Of a stretch of DNA of 25,950 bases, positions 13,042 through 18,895 are shown piece after piece. This DNA is from a virus: positions 1 to 25,950 of IMG/VR virus record IMGVR_UViG_3300007734_000522; one strand, written 5' to 3'. Each line of letters begins with the position of its first letter. Positions within the stretch are counted from its first letter, which is position 1. The position numbers were made by a program, and so were the translations under genes. Below the pieces are notes generated by a model that saw nothing but the letters and a program-made list of their open reading frames with translations, was not told the origin of the DNA and made no database searches.

Positions 13042-13071
13042 ACAACGTGAAGTTGTTTACAACTGAAAGGG
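13042..13071 (+). promoter_or_regulatory. Leader with two mutually exclusive hairpins before the DnaA-like gene
   Basis: ACAAC (13042-13046) can pair with GTTGT (13052-13056); alternatively AGTTG (13051-13055) pairs with CAACT (13060-13064). The second hairpin abuts the GAAAGGG ribosome site. ACAACTGAAAGGG (13059-13071) is an exact copy of 4996-5008. Confidence 0.4.
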
Positions 13072-13077
13072 ATAGCT

Positions 13078-13584
13078 ATGACACCAAAAGACTTTAGAAA
13101 AGAAATTAAATTAAGATATTCATTTAATAGTTTTGCAAACTTAGATGATAGAGAAAAGAAAATCTATCGTACAGGATTTAGAACTGGATATAAATTAGCA
13201 CGAGAATATTTTAAAAGTAATGTTAGACATAAGCAAACAGTTGTTAAGGAAGTAGTTAAGTATGTAACTATCAATGATGTGGTTGTACCTGAGAATGTTA
13301 AAAGTATTTTAGCAATCGTTGCCAATCAATTAGGAATTGATGTTAATGATATTATTGCTCAGACAAGAATACAATCTGCTGTGATTGCACGATCCATATT
13401 AATAAATGTTTTAAGAGATAAGTATGCTATGCCATTCACAAAGATTGGAGTGATCTTAGGTAATAGAGATCATACGACAATGATTCATCATACCAAAATG
13501 AAATTAAAAAAAGAACATTTCTGGAAACCAGAGAATGCTATCTGGAATAAATATAAATATGTGATGGATACTGTTAAGGCTTAG
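13078..13584 (+). CDS. DnaA domain IV-like DNA-binding protein
   Basis: A 168-residue protein whose second half is the DnaA C-terminal DNA-binding domain: VANQLGIDVNDIIAQTR, then AVIARSILINVLRD (about residues 100-113), and the DnaA signature as LGNRDHTTMIHH (about 124-135). The AAA+ ATPase and N-terminal domains of bacterial DnaA are absent; residues 1-70 are a basic, unrelated helical segment. It should bind TTATNCACA boxes. Two perfect boxes lie at 16261 and 16529. It may act in phage origin choice, as a transcription regulator, or to compete with host DnaA. It ends the rightward unit and overlaps the convergent gene by 4 bases. Confidence 0.87.
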   Translation: MTPKDFRKEIKLRYSFNSFANLDDREKKIYRTGFRTGYKLAREYFKSNVRHKQTVVKEVVKYVTINDVVVPENVKSILAIVANQLGIDVNDIIAQTRIQSAVIARSILINVLRDKYAMPFTKIGVILGNRDHTTMIHHTKMKLKKEHFWKPENAIWNKYKYVMDTVKA

Positions 13585-13745
13585 TCTTCAAATCCAGATA
13601 GTAAACTCTTATAGGCTTTCTTAGATATAGTAGAATTTTCTTTTGATCTAGAAGTACCAGCTTTCTTACGTTGATTTATATTGTAGTATAAACCTTTACG
13701 AACTTTCTTTCCTTCTTTTGTTTCGTGGTATTTACTTTCTTTCAT
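13581..13745 (-). CDS. 54-residue GLYYNIN...KKAGTSRS phage protein
   Basis: The frame MKESKYHETKEGKKVRKG continues with LYYNINQRKKAGTSRS and a short acidic end (LLSGFED). Small basic proteins with G-L-Y-x-N-I-N-x-(R/K)-K-K-A-G-T-S-R are common in marine phages and have no known function. The start overlaps the upstream stop (TAATG). Its end overlaps the convergent DnaA-like gene by 4 bases, with no terminator between. Confidence 0.82.
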   Translation of the reverse strand: MKESKYHETKEGKKVRKGLYYNINQRKKAGTSRSKENSTISKKAYKSLLSGFED

Positions 13746-13891
13746 TATGATAGTAGCGACTTACCTTTCTTCTTTACACCTTTAATAGTTCCTTTGTTTT
13801 CTGAAGCATAGAATACAGCTTTACCTTTTTCTTTTCCATATTCCTTTTGCATTGCAGCTAAAATCTTTTTTCCTTTTACATTTAATGGCAT
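13745..13891 (-). CDS. 48-residue KGKKI...VFYAS phage protein
   Basis: MPLNVKGKKILAAMQKEYG is followed by KEKGKAVFYASENKGTIKGV and a Lys-rich end. The pattern K-G-K-K-I-x-x-A-M-x-x-x-Y-G...V-F-Y-A-S is frequent in small proteins next to capsid or lysis genes of marine and other phages; function unknown. GGGAG lies 8 bases before the ATG, and overlaps of one base join it to both neighbours. Confidence 0.82.
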   Translation of the reverse strand: MPLNVKGKKILAAMQKEYGKEKGKAVFYASENKGTIKGVKKKGKSLLS

Positions 13892-14166
13892 TACATTTCT
13901 CCCTGATATTTATGTCTGCATTTTTTAGTCTTTAAGTATTCTATATACATTTGCATACGTTTATCATTTTCATTGTTATTGACAAGACTTTGTTTTTGTT
14001 CTGCTCTTACATTATTAAAGTAAATCTCATAGCAACTATGCTCTAATGAATGACAGAAGTTTAATTTCTCAGCATTAATAACCCATCCACCTTCATTACT
14101 CATGTGTTCTTTATTACAGATATGGCAGAACCCACATGATTTAAGTATGACTTTTTTCTTAACCAT
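13891..14166 (-). CDS. 91-residue zinc-finger-like protein
   Basis: The N-terminus carries CGFCHIC (residues 11-17), with H21 and a later C-H-S-L-E-H-S-C cluster (38-45), giving enough ligands for one or two zinc sites. The rest is polar with a basic C-terminus (KTKKCRHKYQGEM). No family is recognised. Joined by single-base overlaps to both neighbours in the tiny-gene string. Confidence 0.75.
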   Translation of the reverse strand: MVKKKVILKSCGFCHICNKEHMSNEGGWVINAEKLNFCHSLEHSCYEIYFNNVRAEQKQSLVNNNENDKRMQMYIEYLKTKKCRHKYQGEM

Positions 14167-14438
14167 TATTTCTTTTTGTGTCTTGCAGCAAAATTTCTTG
14201 CAGCTTCTTTAGATCCAAAACCCCAGGCTTTAAGTGCTAGTTTCAAACGAGTTGGCTCACCACTCTTGCTTAGTAATGATCCTTTCATCCCTCCAAACCT
14301 TGCAGCAAAAGAAACTCGTCTTGGGTTAGTACCTGATTTGACAGGAGCTTTTAAATTAGATCCTTCTTTACGATTGAAATATTTTCTACCTGCTTCATTC
14401 AATCCACCGCTAGGATTTTGATACATTTTTTTAACCAT
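14166..14438 (-). CDS. 90-residue basic SGGLNEAGRKYFN protein (DUF6321-like)
   Basis: The motifs PSGGLNEAGRKYFN, GSNLKAPVKSG, RRVSFAARFGGMKG and GEPTRLKLALKAWGF are highly typical of a family of small basic marine-phage proteins, which I recall as DUF6321 without certainty. The protein is rich in Arg/Lys/Gly and could be a virion DNA-associated or capsid-bound protein; function unknown. GGAGA precedes the start, and its ATG overlaps the previous stop. Confidence 0.88.
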   Translation of the reverse strand: MVKKMYQNPSGGLNEAGRKYFNRKEGSNLKAPVKSGTNPRRVSFAARFGGMKGSLLSKSGEPTRLKLALKAWGFGSKEAARNFAARHKKK

Positions 14439-14563
14439 TATAATTTCTCCTTAAAAGGATTAAAGTGATCCTCATTTACGTTACCACACTTACAGTCTTT
14501 CAGTAAAGAACAGAATCCTTTCTTTAACCAAAAAATACATTTGCTTATTTTACTTTTAATCAT
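14438..14563 (-). CDS. 41-residue cysteine-containing micro-protein
   Basis: MIKSKISKCIFWLKKGFCSLL is followed by KDCKCGNVNEDHF. Four cysteines (C9, C18, C24, C26) suggest a small metal-binding or disulfide peptide. GGAAG precedes the ATG, and its end overlaps the next gene by one base. Confidence 0.68.
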   Translation of the reverse strand: MIKSKISKCIFWLKKGFCSLLKDCKCGNVNEDHFNPFKEKL

Positions 14564-14670
14564 ATAAACTTTCTTCCTTTTTTTATAACCTTTTTAAATT
14601 TAACCACACGTTTCTTTTTTACTGGACCCACTAACCATTCACTTAGTTTCATTAAAAATAATTGCATCAT
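14560..14670 (-). CDS. 36-residue amphipathic basic micro-protein
   Basis: MMQLFLMKLSEWLVGPV is a hydrophobic/amphipathic helix followed by a strongly basic tail (KKKRVVKFKKVIKKGRK). The layout suggests membrane-surface binding. AAGGAAG precedes the start, and 4-base overlaps join it to both neighbours. Confidence 0.65.
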   Translation of the reverse strand: MMQLFLMKLSEWLVGPVKKKRVVKFKKVIKKGRKFI

Positions 14671-14792
14671 ATTCTTCCTTGACCAACGTATGCTTTATAA
14701 GTTTTATGTTTATTCACACGCTTAGTGTGTCTTCCTTTTCTTTTCTTAGGTGGCTTTCGTATATGTTTATCTTCAAGATTTTTTTTTGCCAT
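14667..14792 (-). CDS. 41-residue very basic micro-protein
   Basis: The sequence is dominated by Lys, Arg and His (DKHIRKPPKKRKGRHTKRVN, then KHKTYKAYVGQG), consistent with nucleic-acid binding. Its start lies inside the upstream gene (20-base overlap), and it ends in an ATGA overlap with the next. A perfect TTATTCACA (DnaA-box type) lies inside it at 14710-14718. Confidence 0.65.
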   Translation of the reverse strand: MAKKNLEDKHIRKPPKKRKGRHTKRVNKHKTYKAYVGQGRI

Positions 14793-14898
14793 TCTTCTTC
14801 TTTAATTTAACTTTAATATTAGATCCTTGCTGTGCAAGTAATGTAGGTTTCTTTTTACTGTATGCTTGTGCAAACATTGTAACTATATCATCACTCAT
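14773..14898 (-). CDS. 41-residue micro-protein with basic tail
   Basis: MSDDIVTMFAQAYSKKKP is followed by a short strand and a Lys-rich C-terminus (KVKLKKKNGKKKS). Third 41-residue frame in this cluster. It begins in an ATGA overlap with the holin gene and overlaps the next gene by 20 bases. Function unknown. Confidence 0.68.
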   Translation of the reverse strand: MSDDIVTMFAQAYSKKKPTLLAQQGSNIKVKLKKKNGKKKS

Positions 14899-15254
14899 TT
14901 TTTATATTTATCTAAAATGTTTACGCCAAAACTACCCATGAATACTATTAATATTGCATAAAGGATTTCAGTAGGTGCTGACTTTAAGATCTCAAAACCT
15001 TTAATCATATAAGGTTGTAATTGTGGAATAAAACAACAAGTAATAATTGCACTAATAAATATTGTAAGCCATTCATCTTTTAAAGATCTCTCACTTGCAT
15101 CTACCTGAGCAATAGATACATCTTTCATTGCTTCTAGTTCTGCAACTCTTTCAAGTTTCTTAACTTCTAAGTAATGATTGATTGAACCAATAGTCTTATC
15201 AGCAATTAAATTAAATACTGGGTTTTTAAAAAACGCACCTATAATATTCCACAT
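14895..15254 (-). CDS. Holin (3-TM type)
   Basis: A 119-residue protein. A basic/charged helix (EVKKLERVAELEAM) and the motif SLKDEWLTIFISAIITCCF are followed by a second hydrophobic segment (ILYAILIVFMGSFGVNIL). This fits the Holin_3TMs family of marine phages and gene transfer agents, where a W-K-D-E-W motif precedes the membrane spans. It would permeabilise the inner membrane at lysis. It lies 1 base after the lysozyme stop, a standard lysis pair. Confidence 0.8.
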   Translation of the reverse strand: MWNIIGAFFKNPVFNLIADKTIGSINHYLEVKKLERVAELEAMKDVSIAQVDASERSLKDEWLTIFISAIITCCFIPQLQPYMIKGFEILKSAPTEILYAILIVFMGSFGVNILDKYKK

Positions 15255-15255
15255 A

Positions 15256-15684
15256 TTAATGACAGCTCTTCATTAGTTCTGACAACTCTTCGCATCTGCT
15301 TGGTGTTTGTCTATACCATGCTGAGTTTAACATTTCACTAGCAGCTCTACTATAATCATTATTCTTTAATGCTTCAAACATTTTTTTAAACTTAGATACT
15401 CCAGTCTTTCCTAATTGAAATACCATTTCAATGATTACTTCTTTAGCCACTAATGCAATATCATAACCTTTAAGTAATTCTTCCGCACCTTGAACAGCTT
15501 TATTAAAGTCTTTATCAAATAAAGATTCTAATATATCTTTGTCATAGATAACACCTTCAACAAAGTCATCTTCTTCTGTAAGCAAATGACCATAGCCAAT
15601 GGTTAATTTACCTAATGAATCTTTATAAACTTTAGCTAAGAAACCTTCGTGCTTCTTTATTCTGTTTTTTAAATCTTCGTACAT
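15256..15684 (-). CDS. Endolysin, T4-type lysozyme (GH24)
   Basis: A 142-residue muramidase with the catalytic triad visible as E13 in KKHEGF, D22 in VYKDSLG and T28 in LTIGYGH, the standard T4-lysozyme spacing. The C-terminal region WYRQTPSRCEELSELM (about residues 122-137) is also typical. It cleaves the glycan of peptidoglycan. There is no signal peptide, so it depends on the adjacent holin for release. AAAGG lies 7 bases before the ATG. Confidence 0.95.
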   Translation of the reverse strand: MYEDLKNRIKKHEGFLAKVYKDSLGKLTIGYGHLLTEEDDFVEGVIYDKDILESLFDKDFNKAVQGAEELLKGYDIALVAKEVIIEMVFQLGKTGVSKFKKMFEALKNNDYSRAASEMLNSAWYRQTPSRCEELSELMKSCH

Positions 15685-15697
15685 AATTACCTTTCAT

Positions 15698-16000
15698 TTA
15701 TTTAATAATTATCTTACCATCTTCATATACATAAACAATCTTAACATTCATATCTTTTTGAATTTTAGATGGAGTTCTATTAATACGATCATTATTCTTA
15801 TGACCATACTTAGTATTTGACTTTCTGTATGATACAGTCTTCACGTCATAGTTGATGTATTCTTTTGTCTTAGTGTTGTATGTAATAATATCTATTGGAC
15901 CAACGCCACCTAGTGCTGTGAATACAATTAAGTTTGGATCTTTAGCAAAGTATGCTTGTGCTAATGCTTCGGATACTAATCCTTTGTCTGCCTTTCGCAA
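15698..16000 (-). CDS. PD-(D/E)XK nuclease-like protein (resolvase type), TTG start
   Basis: A 100-residue protein with E11 in LVSEALAQAYF, D37 in GVGPIDIITYN and D52-V-K54 in YINYDVKTVS. This spacing is that of small Holliday-junction-resolvase-like or restriction-type endonucleases. The C-terminus ends in strands (VKIVYVYEDGKIII). It may resolve branched replicative DNA before packaging. No ATG is available; TTG 16000 has AAGG 8 bases upstream and gives the expected N-terminus. It sits between lysis genes. Confidence 0.72.
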   Translation of the reverse strand: MRKADKGLVSEALAQAYFAKDPNLIVFTALGGVGPIDIITYNTKTKEYINYDVKTVSYRKSNTKYGHKNNDRINRTPSKIQKDMNVKIVYVYEDGKIIIK

Positions 16001-16018
16001 TGTAAAACCTTGTGTTGT

Positions 16019-16243
16019 TTATTTGAATTGAAAGAAACTACCAATCGCTGTTGCAATACCACCTAGGAATATGATGAAATAAATGACACCCTTTCCCTTA
16101 TTCATATCACCACGAAGATCTTTGACTTCTACTTTTAATTCATCAATGGTTTTAATAAGTTGCTGCATCCTTTCAGCACACAGCTTTTCATGTGCTGATA
16201 ATCTTACTGATGTAGCAGAGATAGTATTTTTCTTTCTTTTCAT
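16019..16243 (-). CDS. 74-residue coiled-coil membrane protein (lysis-associated)
   Basis: The N-terminus is basic with SVRLSAHEKLCAERM, followed by a coiled coil (QLIKTIDELKVEVKDLRGDM, residues 28-47) and one C-terminal membrane span (GVIYFIIFLGGIATAIGSFF). This layout resembles XhlA-type haemolysins and phage class III holin-like proteins; similar proteins are found near marine phage lysozymes. The ATG at 16243 is preceded by the conserved CACTATAG element and a DnaA box instead of a normal ribosome site. Confidence 0.75.
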   Translation of the reverse strand: MKRKKNTISATSVRLSAHEKLCAERMQQLIKTIDELKVEVKDLRGDMNKGKGVIYFIIFLGGIATAIGSFFQFK

Positions 16244-16269
16244 ACACCACCTATAGTGGTTGTGGATAA
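16241..16269 (-). promoter_or_regulatory. DnaA box abutting a CACTATAG element
   Basis: On the minus strand TTATCCACA (16269-16261), a perfect DnaA box, is followed by AC and then CACTATAGGTGGTGTATG (16258-16241), where the last three bases are the gene start. The 18-mer matches the element at 3687-3670 in 15 positions. ACCAC/GTGGT also forms a short inverted repeat around TATAG. The phage encodes its own DnaA domain IV protein, so protein binding here could control this gene. Confidence 0.6.
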
Positions 16270-16289
16270 AAAGTCAATTAAGAATTGTA

Positions 16290-16508
16290 TTAAACTGGCT
16301 GATCTTTAAAAGGAATACAGTCAAATAAGAAAGCAGGTAGATCTACTTCATACTTTAAAGGTGGAAATCTATGAGCTTGATCTAGGATCATCTCATATCC
16401 TGCAATAGAACACTCCCTAAAGCTAGTAAATGTTCTGCCTGTACTTAAGGTATCTAGACATTGATTGTTCAGCATTGAGCAAGCTGTAAAGACTAATAAG
16501 TATTTCAT
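16290..16508 (-). CDS. 72-residue small secreted-type cysteine protein
   Basis: MKYLLVFTACSML looks like a short signal or lipoprotein-like start, followed by four cysteines (C10, C17, C33, C64) and FRECSIAGYEMI. Similar short proteins (M-K-Y-L-L-V-x-T...C-x-x-A-G-Y-E) occur in marine phage lysis/tail regions from memory. Disulfide-bonded periplasmic location is likely; function unknown. No strong ribosome site; a DnaA box lies 20 bases upstream of the ATG. Confidence 0.72.
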   Translation of the reverse strand: MKYLLVFTACSMLNNQCLDTLSTGRTFTSFRECSIAGYEMILDQAHRFPPLKYEVDLPAFLFDCIPFKDQPV

Positions 16509-16528
16509 GAAATTGTTCTATACTAAAA

Positions 16529-16537
16529 TGTGGATAA
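16529..16537 (-). promoter_or_regulatory. Perfect DnaA box
   Basis: TTATCCACA on the minus strand, 20 bases before the ATG at 16508, followed by TTTTAGTATAGAAC, which resembles the CACTATAG element. The second perfect copy is at 16261-16269 on the same strand. Confidence 0.6.
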
Positions 16538-16551
16538 GTAAATAATATTTA

Positions 16552-17016
16552 CTATATAAACTTATTAGATTTAGATGAGTTCTCTGATGGAGTAAGATAT
16601 TGTAAATTCCATTCTACATGTAAGCCACAAACATTTTTTCCCTGAAGAGGAACTATGTGATCTACATGATAACCTTTTGGACAATTTTTATATATCTCTT
16701 TTATCTTATTAAGATTGGCAAACTTAGGTGTAGCTTTTAATTTTGATGCGTATCTTTTTGCATTTATAGCGTTTTGAATATGTGGATTTTTTAAACTATA
16801 TTCTTTATTATACTTATTTCTTTTTTCTTTATTTTTTAAAATATATATTTTATTTTTTTCTCTTATTTTATCTGAATTTAATAATTTATATAATCTAACT
16901 TTTTCTTTTATAATTTCTTTATTTATTAAATAATATTCTTTTTTAATTTTTTTTATTTTTTCCTTATTATTTAAACGATATAATTTATTATATTCTTTAT
17001 TTTTTTCTTTATTCAT
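16552..17016 (-). CDS. HNH homing-type endonuclease
   Basis: The protein (154 residues from ATG 17016) has an N-terminal half made of repeated, Lys/Asn/Tyr-rich units of about 18 residues ([18 protein letters not shown] and variants), a feature of free-standing HNH endonucleases. The C-terminal HNH fold follows: [15 protein letters not shown], then H-V-E-W-N-L-Q-Y-L and N-S-S-K-S-N-K. It likely nicks or cuts DNA at a specific site and spreads as a selfish gene. The gene is even more AT-rich than its neighbours. There is no ribosome site; TATAAT lies 10 bases before the ATG, suggesting its own promoter and an almost leaderless mRNA. The frame is open to a TTG at 17052. Confidence 0.85.
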   Translation of the reverse strand: MNKEKNKEYNKLYRLNNKEKIKKIKKEYYLINKEIIKEKVRLYKLLNSDKIREKNKIYILKNKEKRNKYNKEYSLKNPHIQNAINAKRYASKLKATPKFANLNKIKEIYKNCPKGYHVDHIVPLQGKNVCGLHVEWNLQYLTPSENSSKSNKFI

Positions 17017-17026
17017 TAATAAAAAT

Positions 17027-17057
17027 ATTATACAAAAATTTATAATGATCAAGTAAA
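17027..17057 (-). promoter_or_regulatory. Candidate promoter of the HNH gene
   Basis: On the minus strand TTTACT (17057-17052) and a perfect TATAAT (17032-17027) are separated by 19 bases. Transcription would begin about 3 bases before ATG 17016. Confidence 0.4.
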
Positions 17058-17075
17058 GGTGGCATTTCTGCCACC
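17058..17075 (-). terminator. GGTGGCA hairpin after the acidic-protein gene
   Basis: GGTGGCA-TTTC-TGCCACC is a perfect 7-bp, GC-rich stem with a 4-base loop. It lies 14 bases past the stop of the acidic-protein gene and is followed on the minus strand by TTTACTT, a weak T-run. It separates that gene from the HNH gene and its own promoter. Confidence 0.6.
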
Positions 17076-17088
17076 AATACTATGTGGA

Positions 17089-17253
17089 TTACTCTTCTTC
17101 TGAATCCTCATCATCTAGATCAATGTCATCATCTAGATCTTCGTCTTCATCAGATATATATCCTTCATCTGGATTTACAATCAACTCTAAGTCATCAAGT
17201 AAATCTTTGATTTCGTATATAATATCCTCAGCGGATTTTTTCTTTTTTGCCAT
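17089..17253 (-). CDS. 54-residue acidic protein
   Basis: After a basic start (MAKKKKSAEDIIYEIKDLL) the protein becomes almost wholly acidic (DEDEDLDDDIDLDDEDSEEE). A strong TAGGAG site lies 6 bases before the ATG. An acidic tail of this kind may act as a DNA mimic or as a chaperone for basic proteins; no family function is known to me. The stop codon overlaps a near DnaA box (TAATCCACA). Confidence 0.82.
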   Translation of the reverse strand: MAKKKKSAEDIIYEIKDLLDDLELIVNPDEGYISDEDEDLDDDIDLDDEDSEEE

Positions 17254-17355
17254 GCTAACTCCTATGTTGGTTAGGCAGTGGCGAGATAGAGTTAATTGAA
17301 TAATAAGTAAATAAAATTATTTTTTATAACTCTTTGAATTATAAATATAATTTAT

Positions 17356-17478
17356 TTATTTCTTATATATATTTTGGATAGTTTCTAAATAATTATTCCA
17401 GAAAGACTTAACGTCTGCTGCATAATCATTAATGAACTTGCTCCAGTATGCTTTGATATCTGAATAGTTGTACATCAT
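17356..17478 (-). CDS. 40-residue Trp/Tyr-rich helical protein
   Basis: MMYNYSDIKAYWSKFINDYA continues with a second similar helix (VKSFWNNYLETIQNIYKK). The spacing of W/F/Y is that of an amphipathic helix hairpin, vaguely like phasins. GGAG precedes the ATG at 5 bases (8 to the second Met). Function unknown. Of the 102 bases to the next gene, only a loose inverted repeat AGAGTTA/TAACTCT was noted. Confidence 0.7.
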   Translation of the reverse strand: MMYNYSDIKAYWSKFINDYAADVKSFWNNYLETIQNIYKK

Positions 17479-17514
17479 ATTCTCCATTGGTTAATGAAGC
17501 GTATATGGTACTGA

Positions 17515-17631
17515 CTATTTAATATTCAAGTGTAATTTAACTGATTCAATAATATCATTAACTACATGCTCAAACTTCCAACCTATGAAGATACCAATAG
17601 CTAAGAATAATAATATAATTAATGTTGTCAT
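17515..17631 (-). CDS. 38-residue single-span membrane protein
   Basis: MTTLIILLFLAIGIFIGWKF is a clear N-terminal membrane span, followed by an amphipathic helix (VVNDIIESVKLHLNIK). AGGAG precedes the ATG and overlaps the end of the glycosyltransferase gene, so the two are coupled. Confidence 0.75.
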   Translation of the reverse strand: MTTLIILLFLAIGIFIGWKFEHVVNDIIESVKLHLNIK

Positions 17632-17632
17632 A

Positions 17633-18388
17633 TTATCTCCTGTTTAATTGATCTATAAATTTACCATAATATTCTGTAGATCCCAAATGATTAATAGGAG
17701 TAGAAACATCTGTCCAGATCTCAAAGCCGCACTCTTCAGCTAATCTACAGAAGTAATAATCCTCAGATAAGAATCTATTAACACCATCTTTTTCTTTGTA
17801 TATTCCAACAGGAAAGAAATCATAGGCATTACTTGATCCTTCTATTCCTGTTCTTAAATCTGGTTTGTATTTTAGATTAGGAAACTTATCCATGATTGTA
17901 GTAAATACTTCACGTTTAATCATCATAAAACCTGTGGCACTTTCCTTTACCCTTGCGAATCCGTTTCTAAATTGAGTGTTAGGATATAGATTAACATTGA
18001 ATTGAAGTAGATAATCACGCATCAATTTCTCATCCATATTGTTATCTTTCTTAATACGATCTAATAATTGCTGCCAATAGAAACCTTTAACAGGATAAGT
18101 GCAGGTAACAACATCCCCATTAAAGTCTATGATTCTTTTAAGATTCTCAATATTAAAACCTATGTCAGCATCAATAAATAATAAATGCGTACCATTAAAT
18201 TCTTTATTCTCTAAGAACTTAGTAACGAATTTATTTCTGGCACGAGAGATTAAGGATTCAGTGGGTAAGGTTTCTATTCTGATATTGTGTCCAGAATCAT
18301 TTAACCAACGTAATGTATTTAATATGGAATGGAATGTTAGATTGCTAACGTTACCTCCATAGCATGGAATGGCAATAAGGATGTTCAT
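17633..18388 (-). CDS. GT-A type glycosyltransferase
   Basis: A 251-residue protein with N-terminal strand ILIAIPCYGG, then ESLISRARNKFV, and the metal-binding D-x-D as D73-A-D75 in LLFIDADIGF. GDVVTCTYPVKGFYW, SATGFMMIKREVF and LSEDYYFCRLAEECGFEIW complete the typical family 2-like fold used in phages. It transfers a sugar from a nucleotide donor. Its place beside two 2OG oxygenases and tail genes suggests modification of a tail or capsid protein or of host surface glycans; the target is not visible. Confidence 0.85.
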   Translation of the reverse strand: MNILIAIPCYGGNVSNLTFHSILNTLRWLNDSGHNIRIETLPTESLISRARNKFVTKFLENKEFNGTHLLFIDADIGFNIENLKRIIDFNGDVVTCTYPVKGFYWQQLLDRIKKDNNMDEKLMRDYLLQFNVNLYPNTQFRNGFARVKESATGFMMIKREVFTTIMDKFPNLKYKPDLRTGIEGSSNAYDFFPVGIYKEKDGVNRFLSEDYYFCRLAEECGFEIWTDVSTPINHLGSTEYYGKFIDQLNRR

Positions 18389-18391
18389 TTA

Positions 18392-18892
18392 TTAACTAAA
18401 TATTATATTTCCACTTACTATTAATCTCTTATCATCTTTATTTGGCAAAGCAGTATGAGGTATAGCACCATGAAATACAACGCATCTTCCTATTTGTGGT
18501 TTTATTTTATAACTTTGTGTAAAGAAATAAGGATAACCAACATTATAAAACATTGTTTCTGAAGAATCTTCAGTACAATCTATATATAAAACAAAAGAAA
18601 AACTATTTGGACTATGTATATGACAATCGTGAAAATCATTGTTATTATATTTTTGAATCCATGTATTTTGAATTTTATATTCTTTACAATTTAATTGCTT
18701 TAATATTTCTAATAAATAATCTTTTAATTGATTATTAGTTTGAATAGAAAATAATTCATCATTTTTATCAAAAAAGTTATTTTTATTAAAATCATATTTT
18801 TTTAATGATTTATTTTTGACAATATCAATATAATTATTATTTAAGTTTAAATCTTTAACAAAAATTGGAAAGTTAAAATTTAATATTTTCAT
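18392..18892 (-). CDS. 2OG-Fe(II) oxygenase-like protein
   Basis: A 166-residue protein. The C-terminal half has a WIQKYNNNDFHDCHIH segment (H-x-D/H candidate ligands), FSFVLYID, and KPQIGRCVVFHGAIPHTALPN with a distal H (HTALPN), then DDKRLIVSGNIIF, giving the Arg that would bind 2-oxoglutarate. This is the double-stranded beta-helix order of prolyl-hydroxylase-like enzymes. The N-terminus is Asn/Lys-rich and divergent. It is a distant relative of the next gene and may hydroxylate a virion protein. Confidence 0.7.
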   Translation of the reverse strand: MKILNFNFPIFVKDLNLNNNYIDIVKNKSLKKYDFNKNNFFDKNDELFSIQTNNQLKDYLLEILKQLNCKEYKIQNTWIQKYNNNDFHDCHIHSPNSFSFVLYIDCTEDSSETMFYNVGYPYFFTQSYKIKPQIGRCVVFHGAIPHTALPNKDDKRLIVSGNIIFS

Positions 18893-18895
18893 ATA

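Noticed and set aside
17017-17052. TTG start extending the HNH protein by 12 residues
   Set aside because: The added stretch is hydrophobic and unlike the repeat units, has no ribosome site, and covers the likely promoter.
17084-17299. Plus-strand frame of repeated Ser/Arg
   Set aside because: It is the antisense of the acidic 54-residue gene (17089-17253), which has a strong ribosome site; Ser runs arise from complementing GAT/GAA codons.
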